Assembly (NCBI RefSeq): GCF_008642375.1
Contig: NZ_CP029194.1
Span: forward strand, 3,348,001-3,412,000
Origin: Streptomyces venezuelae
GTDB lineage: Bacteria > Actinomycetota > Actinomycetes > Streptomycetales > Streptomycetaceae
Direction of reading: 5' to 3'
Length of the DNA stretch: 64,000 nt
Below, one piece after another: positions 25,329 through 35,253 of the stretch (position 1 is its first letter; each line of letters opens with the position of its first letter). Made by a program: the position numbers and the translations under genes. The notes under the pieces are model-generated. The model was not told where the DNA came from, searched no databases, and saw only the letters and a program-made list of their open reading frames with translations.

Positions 25329-26882
25329 TCAGATCCAGCTGAGCTCCCACAGCCGCCAGATGCCGGTGCCGTCCGTCAGGTACTGGGAGCCGTCCACGGC
25401 CTCCGTGGCGAGGACGTAGTCCTTCTTCTGCCACAGCGGGACGAGCGGGACGTCCTCGGCGACCTCGTCCTGGATCGCCTTGAAGTCGGAGGCCGCCTGA
25501 GCGCGGTCGCTGTACTGCTGCGTCGAGGCGATCAGGGCGTCGATCCGCCTGCTGGAGAAGCCGTTGTGCAGGGTGTTCGCGGTGCCGACGAGCGGCGCGG
25601 TGAAGCTGTCGGAGTCGGGGAAGTCGGGGAGCCAGCCGACGGTGTACGCGTCGTAGGTGCCCTTCGCGTACGCCTTCTGGAACTCCGTCCACTTGACCTC
25701 GACGGCCTCGACCTCGAAGAGGCCGGTGGCCTCCAGCTGCCGCTTGATCTCGGCGGTCTCGGCACCGTAGGTGGCGTCCGCGCGGTAGCCGAAGGTGAAC
25801 TTCACCGGGGTCGAGACGCCGGCGTCCTTCAGGAGCTTCTTCGCCTTCTTCGCGCTCGGCACGGGGTCGCTGTCGAAGAAGGCCGTGCTGTGCCCCACGA
25901 AGCCCTGCGGGATGAGGGAGTAGAGCGGCTCGACCGTGTCCTTGTAGGCGCCGGTGGTGATCGCCGGACGGTCGAGGACGGCGGCGACGGCCTGCCGCAC
26001 GGCCTTGTCGGCCATGGGCGAGCCGGACCGGACGTTGAAGTTGAGGTTGCGGATCTCGGCGCTCTCCGCCTCGGTGACCCGCGTCCCGTCCTTGACGTCC
26101 AGCGTCGAGATGAACTCCGGCGGGAGCTGCCGGTGCGTCACCTGGACGTCCTTCGCCTTCCAGGCGTCGGCGAGGTCCGCGGACTGGTCGTAGTACTTCA
26201 CGACGACCGGGCCACCGGTCCCGGTGATGGCGCCCCTGTAGTTCGGGTTGGGCTCCAGGCGGGCGGACTCGCCCTCCTTGTACTCCTTGAGGACGTACGG
26301 CCCCGATCCGTCGACCCCGAAGCCCGTACGCAGCTTGTCGGCCGGGTACTGGTCCTTGTCGACGATCGAGCCGGCGCCCGTGGCCACCTTCAGCGGGAAG
26401 GTCGCGTCCCGGCCGCTGAGGTGGAAGGTGACCGTGCGGTCCTGGGACGTGATGCTCTTCAGGGTCGGGAAGAGGGCCTTCGGGCCGACGTCCGTCTTGA
26501 TGCGCAGCATCCGCTCGAAGGAGTACTTGACGTCCTCGGCGGTCACCTTGCGCCCGTTGGCGAAGGTGAGGTCGTCACGGAGCGTGCACTGGTACGTCGT
26601 GAGCTTGCTGCCCACGAACTTGCAGCTCTCCGCCGCGTCCGGGACGGGGGTCGTGAACCCCGGCTTGAACGTCATCAGCGACTGGAAGATGTTGCTGTAC
26701 ATGGCCCAGGAACCGGCGTCGTACGCACCGGCCGGGTCGAGTGAAGTGATCGCGTCGGTGGTGCCGACGCTGATGGGATCGCTCCGGCCTTCGTCGGAGG
26801 GCAGGAGTTGCCAGCCCCCGACTCCGGCCGCCACCAGTACTCCACAGATGATGAGGATCCGCAGACGGACCGTCGACCGCAT
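25329..26882 (-). CDS. ABC transporter substrate-binding protein, family 5 (peptide/nickel type)
   Basis: From ATG 26882, with GGAAGC upstream, the protein has 517 residues. The N-terminus (RLRILIICGVLVAAGVGGW) is a signal or membrane anchor without a lipobox Cys. SBP family 5 features follow: TTDAITSLDPAGAYD, RDDLTFANGRKVTAEDVKYS and the late YDAYTVGWLPDFPDSD. It likely captures peptides outside the cell. No permease or ATPase genes adjoin it, so it is an orphan that may serve a transporter elsewhere. Short in-frame extensions upstream were rejected for lack of a ribosome site. Confidence 0.92.
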   Translation of the reverse strand: MRSTVRLRILIICGVLVAAGVGGWQLLPSDEGRSDPISVGTTDAITSLDPAGAYDAGSWAMYSNIFQSLMTFKPGFTTPVPDAAESCKFVGSKLTTYQCTLRDDLTFANGRKVTAEDVKYSFERMLRIKTDVGPKALFPTLKSITSQDRTVTFHLSGRDATFPLKVATGAGSIVDKDQYPADKLRTGFGVDGSGPYVLKEYKEGESARLEPNPNYRGAITGTGGPVVVKYYDQSADLADAWKAKDVQVTHRQLPPEFISTLDVKDGTRVTEAESAEIRNLNFNVRSGSPMADKAVRQAVAAVLDRPAITTGAYKDTVEPLYSLIPQGFVGHSTAFFDSDPVPSAKKAKKLLKDAGVSTPVKFTFGYRADATYGAETAEIKRQLEATGLFEVEAVEVKWTEFQKAYAKGTYDAYTVGWLPDFPDSDSFTAPLVGTANTLHNGFSSRRIDALIASTQQYSDRAQAASDFKAIQDEVAEDVPLVPLWQKKDYVLATEAVDGSQYLTDGTGIWRLWELSWI

Positions 26883-27074
26883 TGCCGTGCTTCCTTTTTT
26901 CGTACCACCCCAGGCACGACGCCCCCCGAAAACGCCGCATTGCCGACAGCCAATCACACGACCTTCACATGGGGAAGAGAAAACTTTCACACGGCAGGTA
27001 TATGTCCGGGATATGAGAATTTAAGTCGATGAGCAGCACGTATCACTCTCTGCGCACGGAGTCACGACTTCCGA

Positions 27075-28334
27075 TTACGCCTGTTTCGAGGCGAGTTCGA
27101 CGATGGTGATGTCGGAGGGCGCGCCGACCCGGACCGGGGGTCCCCAGGCGCCCGCGCCCCGCGAGACGTAGAGCTGGGTGTCGCCGTACCGTTCGAGCCC
27201 GGCGACGGTCGGGTTGGCCAGGTCGGCGAGGTACTCGCCCGGCCAGAGCTGCCCGCCGTGGGTGTGCCCGGAGAGCTGGAGGTCGACGCCGTGGCGTACG
27301 GCGTCGTGGACGACGATCGGCTGGTGCGCGAGGAGGACGGAGGCGCGGGCCCGGTCGCGGTCGCCGAGGGCGCGGCCGAAGTCGGGGCCCTGGCCCTCGC
27401 TCTCCCCCGCGACGTCGTCGACGCCCGCGAGGTCGAAGCCGGCCGCGATCTCCACGCGCTCGTTGCGCAGCGGGCGCAGGCCGAGCTCGCGTACGTGGTC
27501 GACCCAGGCGTCGGCGCCCGAGAAGTACTCGTGGTTGCCCGTCACGAAGAAGGAGCCGTGGCGGGCGCGGAGCCGGGCGAGCGGCTCGGCGGCGGAGCCG
27601 AGGTTCTCGACGGTGCCGTCGACGAGGTCGCCGACGATCGCGATCAGGTCGGGCTGGGTGGAGTTGATCGTGTCCACGATCCGCCGGCTGTGGGCCCGGC
27701 CCAGGATCGGCCCGAGGTGGATGTCGGACACGACGGCGATCCGGTAGCCGTGCGCGGCGCGCGGCACCTTGGCGAGCGGCACGGTGACGCGCTTCACCCG
27801 CGGCCCGCGCAGCACGCCGTACGAGCCGTAACCGACGGTCCCGAGAGCGACGGCGGCGGCGGACCCGCCGACGACCCGCGAGACGAAGAGCCGCCGGGAG
27901 ACGTCGGCGGGGGCCGCGGGCTCGGGCTCGGTGGGAGCCGCGGGCGCGGGCGCGGCCGCCTCGGGCACCGCCACGGCCACGGGCTCGGCGACCGGTACGG
28001 GCGCGGCCTTCGCGTCACGCCGACGGAGCCAGGCACGCAGGGCGGGCCGCACGGCCTCGCCGACGACCAGGGCCAGGGTCACGTACAGGAGCAGCGCGAG
28101 CCACAGGAACCCGGGCCAGGCGACGACCTGCTGGACCACGAAGGGCGCGCCGACGCGCGCGGAGCTCAGGGCCGCGAGCGAGAGCAGCGGCAGGACCACG
28201 ACGGCGACCGTACCGGCCCGGCGCGGCACCCCGCCGGGCACCGTCACATCACGGACGAGCCGCCGCCACACGTACCAGTGCACCCCGCCGAGCACGGCGA
28301 GCACCACGACCAGAACCAGCAGAAAGGCGACCAC
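27075..28334 (-). CDS. Membrane-anchored metallophosphoesterase
   Basis: The 419-residue protein starts at GTG 28334. Three to four membrane helices lie in the first ~110 residues, then a Pro/Ala/Glu-rich linker, a further hydrophobic segment (~155-175), and a calcineurin-type phosphoesterase domain. Metal-binding motifs are DIHLG, GDLVDG, GNHEY and GHTHGGQ, all intact. The domain probably faces outward or the membrane surface. By similarity to the YaeI/YkuE group the substrate could be a phospholipid, but this is not shown by the sequence. Confidence 0.9.
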   Translation of the reverse strand: MVAFLLVLVVVLAVLGGVHWYVWRRLVRDVTVPGGVPRRAGTVAVVVLPLLSLAALSSARVGAPFVVQQVVAWPGFLWLALLLYVTLALVVGEAVRPALRAWLRRRDAKAAPVPVAEPVAVAVPEAAAPAPAAPTEPEPAAPADVSRRLFVSRVVGGSAAAVALGTVGYGSYGVLRGPRVKRVTVPLAKVPRAAHGYRIAVVSDIHLGPILGRAHSRRIVDTINSTQPDLIAIVGDLVDGTVENLGSAAEPLARLRARHGSFFVTGNHEYFSGADAWVDHVRELGLRPLRNERVEIAAGFDLAGVDDVAGESEGQGPDFGRALGDRDRARASVLLAHQPIVVHDAVRHGVDLQLSGHTHGGQLWPGEYLADLANPTVAGLERYGDTQLYVSRGAGAWGPPVRVGAPSDITIVELASKQA

Positions 28335-28370
28335 GCCCCGAACCCCCTCTTCTCGTTTGCGGCCCAGGCC

Positions 28371-28625
28371 CTAGGCGCTGTGACCGGTGTCGCGGCGCGC
28401 GGCACGCACACCACGCAACCCGAGCACACCGATCACCGTCCCCAAGACAAAGGACGTGACGGCAAGCAGCAGGTGAACCCAGAAATAGGCCGTCGGGTCG
28501 CCCGCGTCGTCGAAGGCGAGGCCGCTCCCGTCGTTCCAGAGGTTCTTGACGAAGGTGATCCAGATGAACCAGCTCCACACCCCGAACGCGAGCAGGAACC
28601 AGGAGACGCGGCGGCTGAGCTTCAT
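28371..28625 (-). CDS. SCO4848-family small membrane protein
   Basis: The 84-residue product starts MKLSRRVSWFLLAFGVWSWF at ATG 28625. Two membrane helices (about 8-27 and 45-70) flank a short acidic loop (NDGSGLAFDDAGDPTAYF). I recognise it as the family named after S. coelicolor SCO4848; its function is unknown. It lies 36 bases upstream of the metallophosphoesterase gene and probably shares its transcript. Confidence 0.82.
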   Translation of the reverse strand: MKLSRRVSWFLLAFGVWSWFIWITFVKNLWNDGSGLAFDDAGDPTAYFWVHLLLAVTSFVLGTVIGVLGLRGVRAARRDTGHSA

Positions 28626-28734
28626 GGCCCCAGTATCACCATCCGCCTCCGAGGGCCCGCGTCCGGGTGGACGAGCTCGGGCGAACCGCCCCGTGGGGTT
28701 CGGATACGTGTTCCGTACCTGTACGTTCTCGACC

Positions 28735-30024
28735 GTGTCTGCTTCGAAGAGGACCGCCTGGGCGGTCGCTGCTGCCGTACTCCTGCCGCTCGTCATCGCC
28801 GTGCCCGCGGCCCACGCGGACGAAGGGAAGGATGCGAAGGACAAGCAGCCCAAGCCGCCCGCCACCATGTCCGTGGTCGGCGGCGCGCTGCTCGGGAAGC
28901 CCGGCACGCAGGCGCAGCTGCTGCCCGGTGCGCCCGTGCTGCCCAAGGAGCTGTCCGCGCGGTCCTGGATCGTCGCGGACGCGGAGAGCGGTGAGGTCCT
29001 CGCCGCGCACAACGCGCACTGGCGGCTCGCCCCGGCGTCCACGCTCAAGATGCTCTTCGCGGACACGGTGCTGCCGAAGTTCGAGAAGACCAAGAACCAC
29101 CTGGTCACCAACCAGGACCTGGCCGGGATGGGCGCCGGCTCCAGCCTGGTCGGCATCAAGGAGAAGCAGACCTACAGCGTCCACGACCTGTGGCTCGGCG
29201 TCTTCCTCCGCTCCGGCAACGACGCCGTCCACGTCCTGTCGGCCATGAACGGCGGCATTCCGCAGACCGTGAAGGACATGAACGAGCACGCGGCCGAGCT
29301 CCAGGCGCTCGACACCCACGTGGTCTCCCCGGACGGCTACGACGCCCCGGGCCAGGTCTCGTCCGCGTACGACCTCACGCTCATCGCCCGCAACGGCATG
29401 CAGAAGCCGGACTTCCGGGAGTACGCCGCCACGTCCCGCGCCGCCTTCCCCGGCGAGCTGAAGCCGGGCAAGAAGCGCGAGACCTTCGAGATCCAGAACA
29501 CCAACCGGCTCCTCACCGGCGACTTCGGCGTCGCCCCCTACCAGGGGATCGCCGGCGTGAAGAACGGCAGCACCACCCACGCGGGATCCACCTTCACCGG
29601 TGTCGCGGAGCGGAACGGGAAGGTGCTGCTCGTCACCGTGATGAACCCGTCGTCGAAGGAGCAGCACGCGGTCTACAAGGAGACCGCCCGGCTGCTCGAC
29701 TGGGGCTTCGCGGCGGCCGGGAAGGTGACCCCGGTGGGCGAGCTCGTGCCGCCCACGTCGGCCCGTACGGACACGGGGACCGCGCCGGGCGGCGGTACCG
29801 CGCCCGCGCCCGGGAAGGAGGCTCCCGGCGCGTCGGCCTCCGCCAAGGCCGCCGCCTCCGAGGAGAAGTCCGGCGGGGTCGGGATCGCGCTGAGCATCGC
29901 GGGCGGAGTGCTCGTCCTGCTCGCCGGCGCCGTCTTCCTCGTCAACCGCCGCTGGCCGCTGGCGGGTTCGGGCTCGCGTCGGCAGCGGTCGCGGGCTCCG
30001 CAGGATCCGGACGTGAACCCGTAG
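28735..30024 (+). CDS. D-alanyl-D-alanine carboxypeptidase (class A-type penicillin-binding protein fold, S11)
   Basis: From GTG 28735 the product is 429 residues with a signal peptide (VSASKRTAWAVAAAVLLPLV...AHA). Catalytic motifs are STLK (Ser-x-x-Lys) near residue 103, SGN in RSGNDAV, and KNG in place of KTG (GVKNGSTTHAG). A Pro/Ala/Gly linker and a C-terminal membrane helix (about 383-405) follow, so it is anchored at its C-terminus outside the cell. It trims pentapeptide side chains of peptidoglycan. TACGTT about seven bases before the GTG suggests a leaderless message. Its last 83 bases overlap the convergent YihY gene. Confidence 0.9.
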   Translation: MSASKRTAWAVAAAVLLPLVIAVPAAHADEGKDAKDKQPKPPATMSVVGGALLGKPGTQAQLLPGAPVLPKELSARSWIVADAESGEVLAAHNAHWRLAPASTLKMLFADTVLPKFEKTKNHLVTNQDLAGMGAGSSLVGIKEKQTYSVHDLWLGVFLRSGNDAVHVLSAMNGGIPQTVKDMNEHAAELQALDTHVVSPDGYDAPGQVSSAYDLTLIARNGMQKPDFREYAATSRAAFPGELKPGKKRETFEIQNTNRLLTGDFGVAPYQGIAGVKNGSTTHAGSTFTGVAERNGKVLLVTVMNPSSKEQHAVYKETARLLDWGFAAAGKVTPVGELVPPTSARTDTGTAPGGGTAPAPGKEAPGASASAKAAASEEKSGGVGIALSIAGGVLVLLAGAVFLVNRRWPLAGSGSRRQRSRAPQDPDVNP

Positions 30025-30859
30025 CCGTCCAGGCCGCGCAGAACAGCAGGAGTTTCGCGGTGAAGTTGATCCACAGCATCAGGGCGATCGGCGTGCCGAA
30101 CGCCCCGTACATCGACTTCCCCGCGACCTCCCTCATGTAGCCGCCGAGCAGCAGCTTGAGCAGCTCGAAGCCGACCGCGCCGATGACCGCCGCCACCACG
30201 AGCCGGCGCCGGGGCGGCTTGACGCCGGGCAGCAGCGTCAGGATGTAGAGCAGCATGAGGAAGTCGGCCACGGCGGCGACGAGGACGGCGGCGGCCTGGA
30301 GCAGGTAGCCGCCCGCGCCCTCGCCGGAGATGCCGACCCGGTCGGCGGTCCAGCCGACGGCGGTGGAGCCGAGCCAGGACGCGGCGAGGGAACAGACCGC
30401 GACGCCGCCGAGGCCGAGGAGCACGAGCGCGTCCTTGCCCTTGCGGACGACCGGGTTGCCCTCGTCGATGCCGTCGAGCCCCCACACGGCACGCAGGCAC
30501 TCCCGCATGGAGCCGATCCAGCTGATGCCGGTGAGGAGCAGCAGGGCGCCCGCGATGAGTCCGACGGTGCCGGCGTTGGCGACGAGCCCGTCGATGTCGA
30601 GCTGCTCGGAGATGCCGGGCACCTGGTCGGCGACCTTCTCCTCGATCCGGTCGAGCTGGTCCTGGGAGAGGAGCGCGGCGCCGATCGCGGCGGCGACGGT
30701 GATCAGCGGGAAGAGGGCGAGGAAGGAGAGGAAGGTGATCGCGGCGGCGAGCCTGCTCCAGTGGACCGCGTCGAGGGTCTCGTACGAGCGCCAGGCATGG
30801 GTCCTCATGAGGCGGGTGGCCGCGGGGCCGATGACGGGGAGCTTGGTCAGCCAGTCCAT
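29942..30859 (-). CDS. YihY/BrkB-family integral membrane protein
   Basis: The 305-residue protein has about six membrane helices. HWSRLAAAITFLSFLALFPL and MYGAFGTPIALMLWINFTAKLLLF match the YihY/BrkB pattern. Function is unclear; the name virulence factor BrkB is historical and the E. coli member is not an RNase. The gene overlaps the 3' end of the carboxypeptidase gene on the opposite strand, and no hairpin separates them. Confidence 0.88.
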   Translation of the reverse strand: MDWLTKLPVIGPAATRLMRTHAWRSYETLDAVHWSRLAAAITFLSFLALFPLITVAAAIGAALLSQDQLDRIEEKVADQVPGISEQLDIDGLVANAGTVGLIAGALLLLTGISWIGSMRECLRAVWGLDGIDEGNPVVRKGKDALVLLGLGGVAVCSLAASWLGSTAVGWTADRVGISGEGAGGYLLQAAAVLVAAVADFLMLLYILTLLPGVKPPRRRLVVAAVIGAVGFELLKLLLGGYMREVAGKSMYGAFGTPIALMLWINFTAKLLLFCAAWTATGSRPDPAEPATAADASPNPPAASGG

Positions 30860-30991
30860 GTCGTACGCGTACCCCTCGATCCGTCGTCCACGATCCGTCG
30901 GCCACGGGAGAGACCCGGTGCCCGAGTACGAGAATCTCCCGGCGGGGCGCGCGCGGCGGTGACCGACATCCCGGAGGGGACAGTGGCAATA

Positions 30992-31020
30992 CCGACATAA
31001 GCGACAGGTACGGCTATACG
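30992..31020 (+). promoter_or_regulatory. Probable promoter of the dprE2-like gene
   Basis: CCGACA (30992-30997) and TATACG (31015-31020) are spaced by 17 bases, with the start codon 51 bases downstream of the -10 box. Confidence 0.5.
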
Positions 31021-31070
31021 GTCACCCTGATGGCTGTCGAGACCCCCCGCCCTCTGAGGAGTACCCCACG

Positions 31071-31865
31071 ATGAAGGACGCCTTCGGCACCCCGCAGTCC
31101 CTGCTCGTCCTCGGCGGCACCTCCGCGATCGGGCTCGCCACCGCGCGCCGGATGATCGCCCGCGGCGTCCGCACGGTCTGGCTGGCCGGCCGCCCCTCCC
31201 CCGCGCTCACCGCCGCCGCGGACTCGCTGCGCGCGCTCGGCACCGACGTGCACACCGTCCCCTTCGACGCGCTCGACACCGACTCGCACGAGGAGCGGCT
31301 CGGCAAGATCTTCACGGAGGGGCCCGTCGACGTGGTGCTGCTCGCCTTCGGGGTCCTCGGCGACCAGGCGCACGACGAGGCCGACCCCGTCGCCGCGGTC
31401 CGCGTCGCGCAGACCAACTACACGGGTGCCGTCTCGGCCGGTCTGGTGTGCGCGGGCGCGCTCCAGGGGCAGGGGCACGGCTCGCTGGTGGTGCTGTCCT
31501 CGGTGGCGGGCGAGCGGGCCCGGCGCGTCGACTTCATCTACGGGTCGTCGAAGGCGGGTCTCGACGTCTTCACGCAGGGCCTCGGGGACGCGCTGTACGG
31601 CACGGGTGTGCACGTCATGGTCGTCCGGCCCGGATCCGTGCGGTCCGGGGCCGGCTCGGGACGGGCTGTTTCCGGGCGGGCTGATGCCGGACGGTCCGGC
31701 TCCGGGCGGTCCGGTTTCGTGACCACTCCCGAGGCGGTCGCGACCGCGATCGAGCTGGGGCTGCGGCGCCGCTCGGAGACGGTGTGGGTGCCGGGGTCGC
31801 TGCGGATGGTGATGGCGGCGGTACGGCACCTGCCGAGGCCGCTCTTCCGCCTCCTGCCTCTGTGA
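31071..31865 (+). CDS. dprE2: DprE2-like short-chain dehydrogenase (decaprenylphosphoryl-ketopentose reductase family)
   Basis: The 264-residue protein begins MKDAFGTPQSLLVLGGTSAI with the NAD(P)-binding GGTSAIG. FDALDTDSH, the AFGVLGD segment, NYTGAVS, SSVAGERARRVDFIYGSSKAG (catalytic Tyr-x-x-x-Lys) and MVMAAVRHLPRPLFRLLPL agree block by block with mycobacterial DprE2 as I recall it. That enzyme makes decaprenylphosphoryl-arabinose with DprE1. No DprE1 gene is in the window. A low-complexity Gly/Ser/Arg insertion (about residues 195-218) replaces a normal loop. GAGGAG precedes the ATG. The lipid-linked sugar product in Streptomyces is not evident. Confidence 0.82.
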   Translation: MKDAFGTPQSLLVLGGTSAIGLATARRMIARGVRTVWLAGRPSPALTAAADSLRALGTDVHTVPFDALDTDSHEERLGKIFTEGPVDVVLLAFGVLGDQAHDEADPVAAVRVAQTNYTGAVSAGLVCAGALQGQGHGSLVVLSSVAGERARRVDFIYGSSKAGLDVFTQGLGDALYGTGVHVMVVRPGSVRSGAGSGRAVSGRADAGRSGSGRSGFVTTPEAVATAIELGLRRRSETVWVPGSLRMVMAAVRHLPRPLFRLLPL

Positions 31866-31902
31866 GCGGCGGGAGCCGGAGCCGGAGCGGGAGCCGGAAG
31901 GG

Positions 31903-32499
31903 TCAGCCGGCCGGGGTGGCGGTCGGCGCGTCGACCGGGCTTCCGCCCTGCGTCGGGACGGCCGAGATCGGGCGGCCGCTGCCGAACTCGTAGTCGTACA
32001 GCTTCCGCCACACACCGTCCGGGCCCTGCTCGTACAGCGCGAACGAGCGGCACGTCCAGGCCGCCTCGTACCCGGCGAGCTCCTTGAACGCCCGGTCCAT
32101 CCCCTCCTCGGAGATGGCGTGCGCCACGGTGACGTGCGGGTGGTACGGGAACTGGAGCTCGCGCGCGAGCGGGCCCGACTCGTCCCGGATCTGGTGCTGG
32201 AGCCGGTGGCAGAGGGGGACGCCCTCCTTGAGCTTCACGAAGACGACCGGGGAGAGCGGGCGGAAGGTCCCCGTGCCCTTCAGGCGGACGGGGAACGGCT
32301 GGTAACCGGCGGCGACCCCGGCGAGGTGCGCCTCGATCTCCGGGAGCCGCTCCTCCGCGACCTCGGTCGGCGGGACGAGGGTGACGTGGGTGGGAATGCC
32401 GTGCGCGGCGGGATCCCCGAAGCCCGCGCGCCGCTCTTGGAGCAGGCTGCCGTAGGGCTCCGGGACCGCGATCGAAACGCCGAGCGTTACGGTCCCCAC
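31903..32499 (-). CDS. 2'-5' RNA ligase/2H phosphoesterase family protein
   Basis: The protein has 198 residues. Both catalytic HxT motifs are present: THVTLVPP near residue 37 and HPHVTVAH near residue 122. Length and motif spacing are normal for the LigT/2H superfamily, whose members hydrolyse or ligate 2',3'-cyclic or 2'-5' phosphodiesters. The true substrate is unknown. It lies downstream of trpS on the same strand, 138 bases away. Confidence 0.88.
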   Translation of the reverse strand: MGTVTLGVSIAVPEPYGSLLQERRAGFGDPAAHGIPTHVTLVPPTEVAEERLPEIEAHLAGVAAGYQPFPVRLKGTGTFRPLSPVVFVKLKEGVPLCHRLQHQIRDESGPLARELQFPYHPHVTVAHAISEEGMDRAFKELAGYEAAWTCRSFALYEQGPDGVWRKLYDYEFGSGRPISAVPTQGGSPVDAPTATPAG

Positions 32500-32637
32500 G
32501 TCGTTCTCCTCCGTCGTCCGTCGAGTCGTGCTGTTCGTGGTCGTGCGCGCGTGGTGCTGTGCGCGTATTGCTGTGCGCGTGGTGGTGCAGCCGCCAGTGT
32601 GCGTCCTGCACCACCCTCGTGGCCAGGGTCCTAGGAC

Positions 32638-33701
<1,064 letters not shown>

Positions 33702-33707
33702 AAGAGT

Positions 33708-34304
33708 GTGAGGACGCGGGAGGGGACCCGGGAGGGGGGCCTGGTCGTCGACGAGGCCGTGGTGATCGCACGGGTGCGCGCCGGAGAGCCGGAGGCGTAC
33801 GCGGAGCTGGTCCGCGCGCACACGGCGGTGGCGCTGAGGGCGGCCGTGGCGTGCGGCGCGGGGCCGGAGGCCGAGGACGTGGTGCAGCAGGCGTTCTTCA
33901 AGGCGTACCGCTCGCTGGGGAGGTTCAAGGACGGGGCGGCCTTCCGGCCGTGGCTGCTGCGGATCGTCGTCAATGAGACCAGGAACACAGTGCGCTCGGC
34001 GGGTCGCCGGCGGGCCGTCGCGGACCGGGAGGCGGACCTGCTCGGCGGCGAGCCGCGGATACCGGAGTCGGCGGACCCGGCGGTCGCCGCGGAGGAGCGG
34101 GAGCGGAGCCGGCGGCTGCTCGACGCCCTGGACGGCCTCTCCGAGGACCATCGCCAGGTGGTGATCCACCGCTATCTGCTGGAGCTGGACGAGGCGGAGA
34201 CGGCGGCGGCGCTGGGCTGGCCGAGAGGGACGGTGAAGTCCCGGCTGAGCCGGGCGCTGAAGAAGCTGGGACTGGTGCTGGAGGGAGGTGAGGAGCGTGG
34301 CTGA
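33708..34304 (+). CDS. ECF RNA polymerase sigma factor
   Basis: From GTG 33708 the product has 198 residues. Region 2 is in YAELVRAHTAVALRAAVACG, AEDVVQQAFFKAYRSLGRFK and FRPWLLRIVVNETRNTVRSA. Region 4 is in LDGLSEDHRQVVIHRYLLEL and ETAAALGWPRGTVKSRLSRA. The final bases overlap the next gene by eight bases, so the two are coupled. An alternative start at 33669 would place the coding sequence over the presumed promoter. Confidence 0.92.
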   Translation: MRTREGTREGGLVVDEAVVIARVRAGEPEAYAELVRAHTAVALRAAVACGAGPEAEDVVQQAFFKAYRSLGRFKDGAAFRPWLLRIVVNETRNTVRSAGRRRAVADREADLLGGEPRIPESADPAVAAEERERSRRLLDALDGLSEDHRQVVIHRYLLELDEAETAAALGWPRGTVKSRLSRALKKLGLVLEGGEERG

Positions 34305-35103
34305 CGAGCGTCTGCCGGACGAGCTGCGGGAGCTGGGGCGGCGGCTGCGGGTGCCCGACGTGGACGGCGGGTCCATGGCGGAGCGGGTGCTCGCGCAGCT
34401 CCTCGCCGAGCACGTACCGACGCCGGTGCCGGAGCTGCCGGGGCCGGGGCCGTGGCGGCGGCGGTGGGGCCGGGTGCGGGCGTGGCTGCGGGAGAAGCGG
34501 CGGGTGCTGGTGGCCGGCCTGACCGGGGTGCTGATCGTGCTGGTGCTCACCCCTCCGGTGCGGGCGGCGGTGGCGGACTGGTTCGGCTTCGGCGGGGTGG
34601 CCGTGCGGTACGACCCAGAGGGCCGCACCGCGCCGCCGGGCGGGGCGGTGCCGGGCTGCCCGGACCCGGTGCCCCTGGCGGAGGCCGGGCGCAGGGCCGG
34701 GTTCGAGCCGGCGATACCGGGCGTGCTCGGGCCGCCGGACGCGGTCGCGGTGACGGGATCGGCCGAGCGCGGCCGGGCGGTGATCAGCCTGTGCTGGCGC
34801 GCCGGGGAGCGGACGGTCCGGCTGGACGAGTTCCCGGCCCGGCTGGACATCGGCTTCGCGAAGGAGGTCAGGACGCAGCCGGAGTGGGTGGATCTGCCGG
34901 ACGGGGCGCAGGGCTACTGGTTCGCGGCTCCGCACCTGCTGACGGTCCCGATGACGGACGGGACCGGCGGGATATGGACCCATGAGGTCCGCACGGCGGG
35001 CCCCACGCTCCTCTGGACGCGGGGCGGGGGCGCCCTCACCTTCCGGCTGGAGGGCATACCGGACCGGGAGGAGGCACGCCGGACGGCGGAGTCCGCCGGC
35101 TGA
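34297..35103 (+). CDS. Membrane protein coupled to the ECF sigma factor (putative anti-sigma factor)
   Basis: GTG 34297 is preferred over GTG 34288 because GGAGG lies at proper distance. The protein has 268 residues. A ~70-residue cytoplasmic N-terminus (DERLPDELRELGRRLRVPDV) precedes one membrane helix (RRVLVAGLTGVLIVLVLTPP). The ~165-residue outer domain contains two Cys (PGCPDPVPL, SLCWRAGERTV) that could form a disulfide. There is no zinc-binding anti-sigma motif. Gene order and topology suggest it controls the sigma factor, by inference. Confidence 0.78.
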   Translation: MADERLPDELRELGRRLRVPDVDGGSMAERVLAQLLAEHVPTPVPELPGPGPWRRRWGRVRAWLREKRRVLVAGLTGVLIVLVLTPPVRAAVADWFGFGGVAVRYDPEGRTAPPGGAVPGCPDPVPLAEAGRRAGFEPAIPGVLGPPDAVAVTGSAERGRAVISLCWRAGERTVRLDEFPARLDIGFAKEVRTQPEWVDLPDGAQGYWFAAPHLLTVPMTDGTGGIWTHEVRTAGPTLLWTRGGGALTFRLEGIPDREEARRTAESAG

Positions 35104-35253
35104 CGGTGGCTGCGGCGGTGGCCCGGCGGGGGCCGGCGCTCGCGGTGTGGTGGGCGCGCCGTCGTCGAGGTTTCCGCTTCCGGCGCGCGAGCGACGATAA
35201 GAAGGGGAGCCACAACCCCTGAGCTCCCGGGCCGCAGGACGAACGGAGACCCC

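Noticed and set aside
31903..32637. T-box or other riboswitch near trpS
   Set aside because: No leader long enough precedes trpS, and no specifier or antiterminator structure could be recognised.
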